Assembly: GCA_025370055.1 (NCBI GenBank)
Contig: CP073041.1
Location: 5,860,272 to 5,924,271, forward strand
Direction of reading: 5' to 3'
Length of the DNA stretch: 64,000 nt
DNA from: Woronichinia naegeliana WA131
GTDB lineage: Bacteria > Cyanobacteriota > Cyanobacteriia > Cyanobacteriales > Microcystaceae
Shown here: positions 1-8,592 of the stretch, piece after piece
Position numbering within the stretch: position 1 is the stretch's first letter
Layout of the letters: every line of letters starts with the position of its first letter
Translations under genes and position numbers: made by a program
Notes under the pieces: model-generated
The model's database searches: none
The model's input: the letters and a program-made list of their open reading frames with translations, nothing else
What the model was told of the DNA's origin: nothing

Positions 1-324
1 ATTCTAAGAATCTTACCGAGAAACTACAAGCGGCGATTACTTATTACGAGAATCATCAGCATCAAATGGATTATGCTGAATACATAGAGAAAAAGTATCC
101 GATTGGTTCAGGTGTTACGGAAGCAGCTTGTAAGACGTTGGTCAAACAACGATTATGTTGTTCAGGGATGCGATGGAAGGAAAAAGGAGCAGGAATTATT
201 TTGAGCCTACGAGCTTTGGTATTGACCAAGGAACGATGGAGTCAATTTTGGGCAAAACTTGATCAATATGGGTTCCCTGTAGAACCCTGATTACAACAGC
301 TTTTATCAACTAAAGGTCGCACCC
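1..324 (+). mobile_element. Right end of an ISKra4-type insertion sequence (left part outside window)
   Basis: The element ends at position 324 with GGTCGCACCC, the inverse of the GGGTGCGACC end of the MITE at 4303-4449. The same right end recurs as relics at 12474-12606 (minus) and 27187-27287 (plus), so several copies have landed nearby. The 3' part of its transposase gene fills 3-290. Confidence 0.75.
3..290 (+). CDS. ISKra4-family transposase, C-terminal part (5' end outside window)
   Basis: The frame is open from the window edge to the stop at 290. It contains the segment YPIGSGVTEAACKTLVKQR, the region around the third catalytic acidic residue (E in SGVTEA) of ISKra4-family DDE transposases. 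This is followed by the usual C-terminal sequence GMRWKEKGAGIILSLRAL. About 95 residues are visible, against roughly 350-450 for the family. The gene lies directly inside the element's right end. Whether the copy is intact cannot be judged from this window. Confidence 0.8.
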   Translation, partial: SKNLTEKLQAAITYYENHQHQMDYAEYIEKKYPIGSGVTEAACKTLVKQRLCCSGMRWKEKGAGIILSLRALVLTKERWSQFWAKLDQYGFPVEP

Positions 325-431
325 AGCACTACTCCCCAGGCTAATAGGATAAACCATTGGTACGTTGCTTCTCGGCTAAAGGCGGGACGGAGATTCTCTA
401 GGATTTGCTCTAGTCGCTGACATAGTTGCAT
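325..431 (-). pseudogene. N-terminal fragment of a DDE transposase (cyanobacterial IS4-like group)
   Basis: Read on the minus strand from an ATG at 431, this encodes about 36 residues (MQLCQRLEQILENLRPAFSR, then EATYQWFILLAWGVVL). That looks like the N-terminus of a long cyanobacterial DDE transposase. The frame is cut at 325 by the right end of the ISKra4 element. A middle part of what looks like the same transposase family lies on the opposite strand at 563-850. Assignment rests on remembered family sequence. Confidence 0.5.
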
Positions 432-562
432 AATTGATAGATAGCACTGGCTATCGATTTTCTATATCAGCCAGTTTCGGACATAACGGCACTCTTGGGT
501 ATCGCATGTCCGATTTTCTTTTCTCACTTACCCTGCTCGAGAACTTCCCACTGTCCAGTTAG

Positions 563-850
563 ATGACTGCTTCTTTTTTACACTATATTTCTCTCTTTTT
601 GTCTGTATTTTTTGTAACAAATAAGATGCGATTACCCTGGCTAGACGATGGCATTAAGTCCAAACCCACCCCAAAGGAAGGGAAAAAAGGCACAAAAAAA
701 GAGAAGACTACTCTGGTCACCAAAATGGCGGACCTTTGCGTTACCTACGCGGAGGCAGGGAGCTATATAATTTTGGATGCTTATTTCGCTTGCAAACCAG
801 TGCTCAAAAGTTTTCGCCAGAACGCCTTGCATCTAATCACAAGTCACAAG
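563..850 (+). pseudogene. Middle fragment of a DDE transposase (same group as 325-431)
   Basis: The segments LPWLDDGIKSKP and then TLVTKMADLCVTYAEAGSYI plus ILDAYFACKP and ALHLIT match the central catalytic region of a cyanobacterial DDE transposase as I remember it. The D of ILDAYF is the likely second catalytic residue. The first ~20 residues after the apparent start are low-complexity and probably not part of the family. The 3' side is cut at 851, where an ISKra4-type end begins. No complete gene can be assembled locally. Confidence 0.6.
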
Positions 851-907
851 GGGTGTGACCTTTAGTTGATGAAGGAAAAGAAAAGTGTTAACATGAGATG
901 AAAAGTG
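851..907 (+). mobile_element. Left-end remnant of an ISKra4-type element
   Basis: The sequence begins GGGTGTGACCTTTAGTTGAT, close to the inverse of the right end at 300-324. The same ~57 bp recurs inverted at 55806-55863. Here it is cut off by the IS1-type element that starts at about 908. Confidence 0.65.
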
Positions 908-2183
908 GGTACTGGTATCGTGTGATCAAAGCTAGAAAAAGTTATGGTGTAAGAGTTTGAGAAAATAGAAAATAACTTACGACTGGACATATTCCCGTTT
1001 TTGTTATACTATTATTATTGTCATTATATTAAAGAAAGGGAAAACAGGAAGCAATGTCAACATTGAATAAAAGCTCAATTGACCTCCTAAGTGATATTGG
1101 CTTACCCCAAGAGAAAGAGGAAGCCTTATTTCAGAAAAACTGCCCTCATTGCTATAGTGAAAAAGTAAAAATACATTCTCATTACCAAACGAAAGGTAAC
1201 GGGGAACGTAAAATGTTCATCTGTCAAGAATGTGGTTCTTGTTTTGCTGAGACTTATGGTAGCGTAATCGCTGGCTTAGAAACCCCATTAAGTGAAATTG
1301 TAAAAGTATTAAAAGCCAGAATGGAAGGAATAGGATTAAATGCAGCAGCCCGAGTATTCGGCTACGCGAAAACAACAATATTGAATTGGGAAAAGAAATT
1401 ATCAGGATTACAAGAGACATTATTTTTATACGCCTTAGTGAATGAATTTGTTAAATTAGTAATAGAAGGGGATGAACTATACACAAAAGTTGGAAAAAAT
1501 AAAGAAGCAAGTGCCTCTGAGGGGTGGACAATCGTGCTCATGGACAGGGCTAGCCGCTTTATTTGGCATTTAAAATGTGGTCGAAAAGAGCAGAAATTAT
1601 TTCTAGAAGCAATGATGACGGTAGCGGAATTATTTGAAAGGAGTGCAGAATCTCTCCAGTTATTTACAGATGGAGAAAAGCGATATAGTCAACTGCTATT
1701 TAATATTTGTCACGAAGTATTAAGGACTGGAAAGCGAGGTCGTCCCACCAAAGTATTACCGAAGGGTATGGTGATAAGATTAAAAAATAAGAGTAGTAAA
1801 CGTCGAGATTCTGAGGGTAAACTAGAGAAAGTAGAAACTCCGAAACCAGAACATCCAGAGACAACAGAAAAACCAGAAGACAAGGATGTTCATGCCAACC
1901 ACGTTGAGGCATTTAATAGTTCTCTACGACGCTATTTAGCCGCCTTTCGTCGTCGAACAAATACTTATGCTAAATCTGTTGTGGGATTACAGCGAGTGCT
2001 AGATATTTTCTGGATGGTTCATAACTTTGTTCGCAGCCATTTTACTACTAGAGAAGTTCCTGCTGTAGCTCTCGGTATAATTGAAAAAGGGTTAACTTGG
2101 GAGGACTTACTCCAAATTCGCCTGATTTGTTGAACCTCTTGTATTGCAACGTTTATAGCTTCTAGCTAGACGATACCAGTGCC
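908..2183 (+). mobile_element. IS1-family insertion sequence, apparently complete
   Basis: Terminal inverted repeats GG(T/C)ACTGGTATCGT lie at 908-921 and (inverted) 2170-2183 and enclose one transposase gene. No convincing target duplication is seen. The left flank is a remnant of another IS, which suggests later rearrangement. Confidence 0.8.
1054..2133 (+). CDS. IS1-family transposase (InsA/InsB-like single ORF)
   Basis: The 359-residue protein starts with a Cys4 zinc-finger-like region (CPHC near residue 31, CQEC near 58), then a helix-turn-helix (AARVFGYAKTTILNWEKK), as in InsA. The catalytic part follows: GDELY (first D), FTDGEKRYSQLL (second D) and HVEAFNSSLRRYLAAFRRRT with the acidic residue before the Arg-rich IS1 signature. 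A Lys/Glu/Pro-rich insertion sits at about residues 245-280. The InsA and InsB parts are fused in one frame, so no programmed frameshift is needed. It looks intact. Confidence 0.85.
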   Translation: MSTLNKSSIDLLSDIGLPQEKEEALFQKNCPHCYSEKVKIHSHYQTKGNGERKMFICQECGSCFAETYGSVIAGLETPLSEIVKVLKARMEGIGLNAAARVFGYAKTTILNWEKKLSGLQETLFLYALVNEFVKLVIEGDELYTKVGKNKEASASEGWTIVLMDRASRFIWHLKCGRKEQKLFLEAMMTVAELFERSAESLQLFTDGEKRYSQLLFNICHEVLRTGKRGRPTKVLPKGMVIRLKNKSSKRRDSEGKLEKVETPKPEHPETTEKPEDKDVHANHVEAFNSSLRRYLAAFRRRTNTYAKSVVGLQRVLDIFWMVHNFVRSHFTTREVPAVALGIIEKGLTWEDLLQIRLIC

Positions 2184-2479
2184 GTAACGCACGCTACAGC
2201 TATAAATAGTCAACCTTAATGGGCTTATCGGTTTCGGTATAATCGTTTAGTGTTGGCTAAATCCTTTGGGTTTCGTGTCTCAATTCAATCTACGCGACCA
2301 GCGATCTAAAAAAGTCTTGTGGTGTAATTATTTTGAGAATTGAAGTGCGATCGCGTTTTGGGGAAGTGTAGTCAGAATGCGATCGCGTTTTTGGAAAAAT
2401 AGTTTTACGAAACTGGATAAACTTAGAGCAGGTTTTCGTTGCGATCGCAGAAATTCAGGAAAATAAAAGTTTCATAATC
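2184..2479. repeat. Intergenic region with HIP1-containing repeats
   Basis: Two copies of a TGCGATCGCGTTTTGG-like unit lie at about 2345-2395 and another HIP1 core near 2443. These units resemble the arrays at 23.8-27 kb. At 2223-2309 there is a short open stretch without a plausible start; I could not assign it. Confidence 0.5.
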
Positions 2480-2716
2480 ATGCCAGAAATTTTTAGACTT
2501 GAAGGATATGTTTTCTTCTTCTACGCCAATGAAGGCAACGAACCCATGCACGTTCACGTTCGACGAGGTGGGGGATATGCTAAATTTTGGATAGAACCGC
2601 TAGAATTAGATTACGCCAAAGGTCTAAAAACCAAAGAAATTGTTCGGGCTGAAATTCTCATCACAGAAAATCTAGAAACAATACGGAGGAAATGGAATAA
2701 TGTATTTAGTACATGA
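2480..2716 (+). CDS. DUF4160 domain protein, first gene of a DUF4160/DUF2442 pair
   Basis: The 78-residue protein has the DUF4160 layout: MPEIFRLEGYVFFFYANEGN, then the HVHV motif (PMHVHVRRGGGYAKFWIEPL). DUF4160 proteins are small and often paired with DUF2442 proteins. The pair is widely suspected to be toxin-antitoxin-like, but no biochemical activity is established as far as I know. The 3' end overlaps the next gene by 17 bp, which implies translational coupling. A second pair of the same composition is at 25916-26420, with quite different sequences, so this is not a recent duplication. Confidence 0.8.
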   Translation: MPEIFRLEGYVFFFYANEGNEPMHVHVRRGGGYAKFWIEPLELDYAKGLKTKEIVRAEILITENLETIRRKWNNVFST

Positions 2717-2948
2717 AAAGACAATCAAAGCCCAAAAAGCTTGGGTTGAAAATGAATGGATTTGTATTCGTTTGGATGATGATAGAGAAATTCGTTTTCC
2801 TGCCGCTAAAAATAGACGATTAGCCAAAGCAACGCCTGAACAATTAGCGAATGTTGAACTAATTTGTAATGGAACAGGACTGCACTGGGAAGAATTAGAT
2901 GAAGATTTATCGGTAATGGGAATTTTGGAGGGAAGGCTAGGAATTTGA
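2700..2948 (+). CDS. DUF2442 domain protein, partner of the DUF4160 protein
   Basis: The 82-residue protein shows the DUF2442 pattern: an N-terminal beta region, IRLDDDREIRFPAAKNRRLA, then LANVELICNGTGLHWEELDE with the conserved GxGLHWEELDEDL ending. The start at 2700 lies inside the 3' end of the DUF4160 gene and follows GGAGGAAA at about 2686-2693, a strong ribosome binding site. It probably acts as the antitoxin-like partner; that role is inferred from pairing only. Confidence 0.82.
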   Translation: MYLVHEKTIKAQKAWVENEWICIRLDDDREIRFPAAKNRRLAKATPEQLANVELICNGTGLHWEELDEDLSVMGILEGRLGI

Positions 2949-2959
2949 ATATTTAAACA

Positions 2960-3112
2960 CTATCTATTGCGATCGCAATTCGGCTTCTTTAGACCTCTCT
3001 ATCATACCTTGCAGGTTAGTGAGATTGATCTTCTTCAGGATCTTCATCGCCAGTGTCAGGTTGGGTTTCGCATCTTAAACCCAACCCAACCTAAGCGATC
3101 AGTGATCACACT
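2960..3112 (+). repeat. Dispersed cyanobacterial intergenic repeat (GGTTGCGTTCC / GATCGGCGATCGCAC type)
   Basis: The segment at 3057-3112 (GTTGGGTTTCGCATCTTAAA, CCCAACCC, then GATCAGTGATCACAC) recurs in variant form at about 23285-23336 and 37035-37075, with a related inverted part at 32140-32175. An open frame across it is not believed to be a gene. Confidence 0.55.
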
Positions 3113-3113
3113 A

Positions 3114-4275
3114 AGTTGCCGCCGAGATATACTAAACACGGTCACAGGTTGCGAATTCTAAAAATAAGAGATAATATAATAAAAATAGAAAAATTAGTCA
3201 AGAGGCTGAGAAATGATTAAGTTAGAATTTACAGAAGAAGACAAAAGACTGTTGTCTTACGGTCGGTTTAATCACCCGCATCCTAGAGTGCAGCTAAAGA
3301 TGGAAGTTTTATGGCTAAAAAGTCAGGGATTGTCTCATCAAAAAATTGCTCAATTCGCAGGAGTTTCAGTAAATACGGTGACAAGCTATATCCGTGATTA
3401 TCAAGAGGGCGGGATAGAAAAACTAAAAGAAATAAAATTTAATCGCCCGAAAAGCGAGTTAACAGAGCATCAAGGGACAATTGAGGCATATTTTGAGTCA
3501 AATCCACCAGCAACAATAAATGAAGCAGTAAAAAGAATAGAAGAATTAACAGGAATAAAAAGAAGTCCGACGCAAGTCAGAAAATTTTTAAAGTCAATAG
3601 GAATGAGGTGTCTAAAGGTGGGAACAATTCCATCAAAAGCAGATGTAGAAGCTCAGGATAGCTATAGAGAAAAAGAGCTAGAACCAAGGCTAGAAGAGGC
3701 AAAAGCAGGAAAAAGGGCAGTTTTCTTTGTAGATGCCTCTCATTTTGTAATGGGAGCATTTGTAAATTTTATATGGTGCTTCAAGAGGATTTTTATTAAG
3801 TCACCATCAGGGAGAAAACGTTTTAATGTGTTAGGAGCATTAAATGCAATTACCCATGAAGTAATTATGGTAACGAACAGTTCTTATATTACGGGAACTC
3901 AGGTTTGTGAACTCCTAGAAAAGATAGCAGAATTAGGACTATTAATACCGATTACGTTGGTATTAGACAATGCTCGTTATCAAAAATGCCGAATTGTGCA
4001 GGAGTTGGCAGAATCATTAGGAATAGAGTTACTGTACTTACCTCCTTATTCTCCTAACTTGAATTTAATTGAAAGACTGTGGAAGTTTGTGAAGAAGAAG
4101 TGTTTATACGCAAAATATTATGAAGATTTTACGCAGTTTTCTGCAGCAATTTCAGGATGTCTTGAGGATGCTAACGTAAAATATAAGGAGGAGCTTGATT
4201 CTCTGCTCACCTTACGATTTCAACGCTTTGATAAATCTCAGATTATGAACGTTTGAAGTATAGACGCGGTCAACT
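3114..4275 (+). mobile_element. IS630-family insertion sequence (approximate ends)
   Basis: Around an intact transposase gene, the left end AGTTGCCGCCGAGATATAC (from 3114) and the inverse of the right end, AGTTGACCGCGTCTATAC (up to 4275), form an imperfect inverted repeat. The expected TA duplication is not clear, so the ends are approximate. Confidence 0.55.
3213..4256 (+). CDS. IS630-family transposase
   Basis: The 347-residue protein is full length for the family. The N-terminal helix-turn-helix includes LSHQKIAQFAGVSVNTVTSY. The DDE catalytic core shows FFVDASHFV (first D), LVLDNARYQK (second D) and LPPYSPNLNLIERLWKFVKK (E), the classic IS630/Tc1-like triad. It starts at an ATG preceded by AGAGGCTGAGAA. 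No frameshift is visible, so it may be active. Confidence 0.9.
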   Translation: MIKLEFTEEDKRLLSYGRFNHPHPRVQLKMEVLWLKSQGLSHQKIAQFAGVSVNTVTSYIRDYQEGGIEKLKEIKFNRPKSELTEHQGTIEAYFESNPPATINEAVKRIEELTGIKRSPTQVRKFLKSIGMRCLKVGTIPSKADVEAQDSYREKELEPRLEEAKAGKRAVFFVDASHFVMGAFVNFIWCFKRIFIKSPSGRKRFNVLGALNAITHEVIMVTNSSYITGTQVCELLEKIAELGLLIPITLVLDNARYQKCRIVQELAESLGIELLYLPPYSPNLNLIERLWKFVKKKCLYAKYYEDFTQFSAAISGCLEDANVKYKEELDSLLTLRFQRFDKSQIMNV

Positions 4276-4302
4276 GGAGCGTTGAGTTAGGCGAGTTTCG
4301 AT

Positions 4303-4449
4303 GGGTGCGACCTTCATATGATACCTTCTCGACTCTGGAAAATTCTTGCCTAGCAAAGCTTTCATCGAATCCACTCAAAAATCATGTTGTGAATTAGCAA
4401 CAACCAGAATCCTTACGCAGCAATAGTTTATCAATCAGAGGTCGCACCC
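4303..4449. mobile_element. 147-bp MITE with GGGTGCGACC ends and an 8-bp target duplication
   Basis: The element starts GGGTGCGACCTT and ends AGAGGTCGCACCC. It is flanked on both sides by GTTTCGAT (4295-4302 and 4450-4457), an 8-bp target site duplication. The right ~25 bp resembles the right end of the ISKra4-type element at 300-324. It has no coding capacity and is probably mobilised in trans by that ISKra4 family. Confidence 0.85.
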
Positions 4450-4467
4450 GTTTCGATTCAATGTCAA

Positions 4468-4842
4468 TTAATTACGACAGTTCAAAGTATGGGTTATATT
4501 CGACGATGGATTTAAGAGAAAAGCTCCCCGCAGAATAATTTGACCTGTAGTAGGATCCAAACTAACAGATGTAAATCTGGTACTCACTTGACCATCTTGA
4601 GCACGAAAAATAAGATTGCCATCTTCAATTGCCCAAGAAAATTCGTTTGGATTAGAGTAGCCCGTTACTCGACCAGTTGGAGTTAGTTTTATAGCGTTCG
4701 CAATGACTGAGCCGTCGGTGCGCCCGAACCTCCATGTACATGTAGTGGCAATATCGTAGACATTACCTGCATTGGCAGGTAATGGTACGCCACTTAAAAA
4801 AGCGGACGTTAACACAATTAAGAAACCTAACTGCTTTTTCAT
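4468..4842 (-). CDS. Secreted hypothetical protein
   Basis: The ~124-residue protein begins with a typical signal peptide (MKKQLGFLIVLTSAFLSGVP, then LPANAGN with a likely cleavage after ANA). The mature ~100 residues have alternating Thr/Gly-rich beta-type sequence and two cysteines, one near each end. I chose the second ATG (4842) because a GAGG lies 8 nt upstream; the ATG at 4848 is too close to it. No family was recognised. The 147-bp MITE lies just beyond its stop. Confidence 0.6.
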   Translation of the reverse strand: MKKQLGFLIVLTSAFLSGVPLPANAGNVYDIATTCTWRFGRTDGSVIANAIKLTPTGRVTGYSNPNEFSWAIEDGNLIFRAQDGQVSTRFTSVSLDPTTGQIILRGAFLLNPSSNITHTLNCRN

Positions 4843-4938
4843 AAGCATAACCTCGTAGTCGACATTCGCAAAAAGTAAGGCATTTGTACGGACTTAAACG
4901 CTTAACTGTGAATTGTAAGCGAATCCTCCATACATTAA

Positions 4939-5203
4939 CAGCAATTCCAAATTCAGAACGTAGTCCAAGATACAAAAGTCTTGAAGTGCTTACGGTCAAG
5001 GGGTTTTGTATCAATATGTGGAATCAGCGTAATGCTCTATTTGGTGATTGATCAAGTTTGTTTGCAGGTTGCTGACTCTCTAAGAGACCGAGATTCGAGG
5101 AGGGAATGCAAAAAAACTCAGAGATTAGGTTAATATCTCTTAATATCCATAAAAACAAGATCGTGTCTGTATTCTATGTTGCCGTTTGAATTTGGAATTG
5201 CTG
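4939..5203. mobile_element. ~265-bp MITE with CAGCAATTCCAAATTCA inverted ends
   Basis: A perfect 18-bp inverted repeat (ACAGCAATTCCAAATTCA at 4938-4955, inverse at 5187-5204) bounds this segment. TAA occurs directly outside each end. The right end cuts an IS110 transposase relic. A second, shorter element with related ends is at 8471-8592. No coding capacity. Confidence 0.65.
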
Positions 5204-5329
5204 TAATTCCTGCCAGCCTGACTCTTGATTGGTTACTTGCAAAACCTTATTCGCTGGACGTAAAGCTATGTCCAACTTGGCTTTGCTGACGTCTATGCCA
5301 ACCCATTGGCTTGCTACTTGAGTTTCCAT
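5174..5329 (-). pseudogene. IS110-family transposase, N-terminal fragment
   Basis: From an ATG at 5329, 51 codons are read: METQVASQWVGIDVSKAKLD, the N-terminal DEDD-type catalytic segment of IS110 transposases, continuing to about GWQELQ. The last ~10 codons before the stop belong to the inverted end of the MITE at 4939-5203. Only an eighth of the gene is left. Another IS110 fragment is at 26908-27013. Confidence 0.75.
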
Positions 5330-5744
5330 GCTTTTACCCCTTTACTTTGAGTTTTTATCTTCATCACTCGACCTTGTTCACTACGGGTTCGAGACCCTCT
5401 CGATTTTTCGAGTTTTTGAAGGATTGATGAGTGGCGACCTAGACTAAATCTCGGCTTTTATAACCAAGGGGGAATCGGTCTACCACTCTTCCTTTAAGAT
5501 ACAAGGGGGCTACATAAGGTTAAAACGAAAATCAAAAACTTATGTGTACACAGTAGCCAAAGTTGGGGGGCTAGGGGGGCTAAACTAAAAAACGAAAATT
5601 ATCACCGTGCAAGGTATAAATTAAAATCTTTGAAACTAAGACAAGCAGTAAAAGATTGTCTTTTTTGCGCCTTTAATGATTTTAGATTTAATGTTATAGT
5701 TTGAGCGGTCATCCTTTAAGCTCTCTGATTGCATAAGCACCTCT
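5330..5744. other. Intergenic region with IS110 leader remnant and a GC-rich cyanobacterial repeat
   Basis: 5330-5460 looks like the former upstream region of the IS110 relic. At 5555-5580 the sequence TTGGGGGGCTAGGGGGGC matches a dispersed repeat also present (inverted) near 27045 and, as the AAGGGGGATTTAGGGGGA variant, at 63010-63100. No gene is seen. Confidence 0.45.
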
Positions 5745-6851
5745 ATGGCAACCACCACTTCAACCCAACGACGCTCAATTTGGCAACTAGCCTGGGAAAG
5801 TTTACAAACTGGCGGCCCTTCCATGTGTCAATTTGCTGTCACCAGTGCTTGTAATGCCCGTTGTGGTTTCTGTAATTTTGCAGTGGATAAAATGCCCAAG
5901 GAACAACAGCGTTTTGTCACCTTAGAGCAAGCAAAAGAAGCTGCCGAAATTCTTTATAAAAATGGCATTTATTTTATGATTTATGTCGGGGGAGAACCGT
6001 TATTGCATCCCCAAATTGATGAAATGATTCGTCATTCCGCGAGTATTGGTATGGCTCCGATGATTGTTACTAATGCGGGTTTATTAACTGTCGATCGCGT
6101 CAGAAAATTGGCCAAAGCGGGGGTGGTCAGTGTAATTATTTCCATTGATGCGGCAGAAGTGGGAAAACATGAAGATAATCGCGGTTTGAAAGGAGTCTGT
6201 GATCGCATTCGTCAGGCCAATCAAGAATTCAAAAAATATAATATTGGTACAACGGCTTCCGTTACCATGAGTCGCTTAGTGGATGATTATCAGGCCTTAC
6301 CTGATTTCTTAAAGTCTTTAGGCTTTGATAGCGTTACTTTTTCCTATCCTTTAACCACCTTGGCTTCTTCCTATTTGGGTTATGCCGAATCAAATTTAGT
6401 GAATTATACCCCTGAAGAATTAGACCAACGTTTTGAAGCAGTCAAGACATTGAAAAAAGATTTTCATGTGGTCAATCCGACATCCTCCATTGAAGATATG
6501 CAGCGTCATTTAAAGGGTGAACCAGAGAAATTTGGCTGTTTAGGGGGCTGGAAATTTTTCTATTTGGATTGGGAATTAAATTTATTTCGCTGTCACAATT
6601 GGGCAAAACCTTTGTGCCATGTAAGTGAATTTGACGGTTCCCAACGGGTGCGGGATAATTGTACAGCTTGTATGATGGATTGTTACCGCGATTCCAGTGT
6701 GATGCAACATATTGCAGTTTCCGTCAGTGATGGTTTTAAATCCTTACAAGCAGGGAAAATAAATCAGGCTTTTCAGTATTGGTTTAATGAAAAAAACTGG
6801 CTTTCTTTACAATCAGTGATTGAAGAAGCAAAATGGCTGCCTCGTCTCTAA
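5745..6851 (+). CDS. Radical SAM protein
   Basis: The 368-residue protein has the radical SAM cluster motif CNARCGFC at residues 36-43 (C36, C40, C43), which binds a 4Fe-4S cluster and S-adenosylmethionine. It is followed by the GGEPLL motif near residue 87 and a full barrel. The C-terminal third has more cysteines (FGCLGG, FRCHNWAKPLC, CTACMMDC), suggesting an auxiliary cluster as in SPASM/twitch-type enzymes. Substrate unknown. It resembles the HpnH-like branch (C-terminal Cys motif), but I would not assign a hopanoid function. It is a single gene, convergent with hemA. Confidence 0.8.
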   Translation: MATTTSTQRRSIWQLAWESLQTGGPSMCQFAVTSACNARCGFCNFAVDKMPKEQQRFVTLEQAKEAAEILYKNGIYFMIYVGGEPLLHPQIDEMIRHSASIGMAPMIVTNAGLLTVDRVRKLAKAGVVSVIISIDAAEVGKHEDNRGLKGVCDRIRQANQEFKKYNIGTTASVTMSRLVDDYQALPDFLKSLGFDSVTFSYPLTTLASSYLGYAESNLVNYTPEELDQRFEAVKTLKKDFHVVNPTSSIEDMQRHLKGEPEKFGCLGGWKFFYLDWELNLFRCHNWAKPLCHVSEFDGSQRVRDNCTACMMDCYRDSSVMQHIAVSVSDGFKSLQAGKINQAFQYWFNEKNWLSLQSVIEEAKWLPRL

Positions 6852-6900
6852 AATGACTTGGTTTTGACTTATTTTGACTATATCTTGCTAAACAAAAAAA

Positions 6901-6922
6901 TCAGGAGGATCATTCCCCCTGA
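6901..6922. terminator. Possible bidirectional terminator between the radical SAM gene and hemA
   Basis: TCAGGAGG and CCCCCTGA can pair around a short ATCATT loop. An A-rich tract precedes the stem and a short T run follows, so it could serve both convergent genes. Confidence 0.45.
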
Positions 6923-6951
6923 AGACAACTTTTAAAGCGTTGGATCTGTCC

Positions 6952-8229
6952 TTAACCGAATTGTTCTTCGACTTCCAAATCAAATAACATCTTTAATGAT
7001 TGCAAACATTGCTTGCGAGCTTCAATGTCCTGTTGGGCGCGAAGTTGTACCATCGGCTCATGGAGGATTTTGTTAACAATGCCCCTGGTCAATGCCTCAA
7101 TCACTTCTTGGTGTTTTTCTGCAAATTCTGTGCCGAGGCGCGAAAGGGCTTTTTCGAGTTCCTGTTCCCGAATGTCCTCTACCTTATTCCGCAAAGAACT
7201 AATGGTTGGAACGGTATCCAGCGATCGCCACCAGAGTTCAAAGGCTTCTACTTCTTCTTCTAATAATCCCTCTGCTTCCTGGGCCATTTTGCGACGGCTG
7301 GCCTGATTTTGCGCCACCACTGCTTTCAGGTCATCCACATTGTAGGCCACAATATTTTCCAGGCCGTGAACATCAGAATCCACATTACGGGGAACTGAAA
7401 TATCCACTAACATGACCGATTGACTAACACAAGTAACTAAGTTAGTTCTATTGAGGATCGGCTCGGTGGCTCCTGTGCTGGTAAAAACAATGTCAGAGCA
7501 TCCGACCACGTTTAACATCTCCGTCAGGGCCAATAATTTGAGATTGGCCTGAGGAAATTGGGCTGCCAACTCTTCAGAACGACGATTAGAACGATTAACA
7601 ATGGTGATATCTGTTGCTCCTTTCGCCAAGAGGTGTTTTACCAACAGACAGGACATTTTCCCCGCACCAATAATGGCAACTCTTTGAGCCGTTAAATCGA
7701 CTTTGGTATGCACTAACTCAACGGCGGCAGAACTGATGGAAACGGCTCCTGTGCCAATGCTAGTTTCTGTGCGAACTCGTCGTCCGGCGGTAATGGCCTG
7801 TTTAAAGAGCCGATCTAAAAGACGACCGACGGCCTGATATTTCTGGCCAAGTTTATGGGTATTGCGAACCTGGGCCAAGATCTGTCCTTCTCCCAGCACT
7901 AAACTTTCCAATCCTGCCGAAACTCTGAGCAGATGGCGAACTGCATCCTGATGCAAGAGGGTAAATAAATAACGACGCAGTTGGGTCAGGGGAATATGGC
8001 CAATCTCTGACAAGAATTGAGTAATCTCAATCACCCCTTTTTCTGTTTCCGTCACTACTGCATAAATTTCTAGACGGTTACAGGTGCTAATAATGGCAAC
8101 CTCTTGAATGTGGGGATAGCCGCGCAGATGGGTGAGGGCTTCTTGGAGTTTGGCTTCTTGAATACTGAGCTTTTCACGAATTTCTACGGGGGCTGTTTTA
8201 TGGCTCAGTCCCACAACGGCAATATTCAT
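6952..8229 (-). CDS. hemA: Glutamyl-tRNA reductase
   Basis: The enzyme reduces glutamyl-tRNA(Glu) to glutamate-1-semialdehyde with NADPH, the first committed step of tetrapyrrole (chlorophyll, heme, bilin) synthesis. The 425-residue length is normal. Visible landmarks: the N-terminal [14 protein letters not shown], the catalytic Cys in [12 protein letters not shown] near residue 50, the substrate-pocket region [16 protein letters not shown], the Rossmann GAGKM, and the C-terminal dimerisation helices. The start follows AGGAGAACCC. The decayed tnpB lies upstream on the same strand, leaving about 190 bp for the hemA promoter. Confidence 0.97.
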   Translation of the reverse strand: MNIAVVGLSHKTAPVEIREKLSIQEAKLQEALTHLRGYPHIQEVAIISTCNRLEIYAVVTETEKGVIEITQFLSEIGHIPLTQLRRYLFTLLHQDAVRHLLRVSAGLESLVLGEGQILAQVRNTHKLGQKYQAVGRLLDRLFKQAITAGRRVRTETSIGTGAVSISSAAVELVHTKVDLTAQRVAIIGAGKMSCLLVKHLLAKGATDITIVNRSNRRSEELAAQFPQANLKLLALTEMLNVVGCSDIVFTSTGATEPILNRTNLVTCVSQSVMLVDISVPRNVDSDVHGLENIVAYNVDDLKAVVAQNQASRRKMAQEAEGLLEEEVEAFELWWRSLDTVPTISSLRNKVEDIREQELEKALSRLGTEFAEKHQEVIEALTRGIVNKILHEPMVQLRAQQDIEARKQCLQSLKMLFDLEVEEQFG

Positions 8230-8373
8230 GGGTTCTCCTAAAGGATTCTTATCGTCGGGATATAACGATAGGGTAAAAAAATTTTCTCTAATCTTTGCAA
8301 TTTAGTCTGAATTGGGCTTGAGGACAAGAGCATTGCCCCCTAATCTATATGAAATTTTGTTAAGTAGTCTGAA

Positions 8374-8410
8374 TCGGTTAACGAGGCACACAGAAAACGG
8401 GGTTAACCGA
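8374..8410 (-). other. Perfect 9-bp stem-loop just downstream of tnpB (candidate transposon right end / guide-RNA end)
   Basis: TCGGTTAAC (8374-8382) and GTTAACCGA (8402-8410) pair perfectly around a 19-nt loop, starting 13 nt after the reconstructed tnpB stop at 8423. In IS200/IS605-type elements the right end carries such a hairpin and the guide RNA (reRNA) overlaps the tnpB 3' end. Location fits; function is inferred. Confidence 0.45.
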
Positions 8411-8470
8411 AGTTAAACAGCGTCAACTGCTTTTATTCGCTCTCTGATTGACCAATGGAGGCTTACGCTT

Positions 8471-8592
8471 CAGCAAAAATAAATTCAGAACGATTTTGCG
8501 TCGTTTCAGCGATTCACCAAATTGTCAAGAATTGTAAAGTCCTCTTGGTGTAAGGTTTTCAGAGCCATCAAGTTTTGAATTTGGAATTGCTG
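8471..8592. mobile_element. 122-bp MITE inside the tnpB 3' end, 9-bp target duplication
   Basis: The element runs from CAGCAAAAATAAATTCAGAACG-like left end (8471) to TTGAATTTGGAATTGCTG (8575-8592). It is flanked by CTTACGCTT on both sides (8462-8470 and 8593-8601). The ends match the MITE at 4939-5203. It replaces the last 12 residues of TnpB by an aberrant tail. Confidence 0.75.

Noticed and set aside
2967-3161. 64-codon open frame after DUF2442
   Set aside because: It lies inside a dispersed intergenic repeat and shows no protein-like pattern.
7000-7415. Plus-strand frames within hemA
   Set aside because: They are antisense to a clearly conserved gene and have no recognisable motif.
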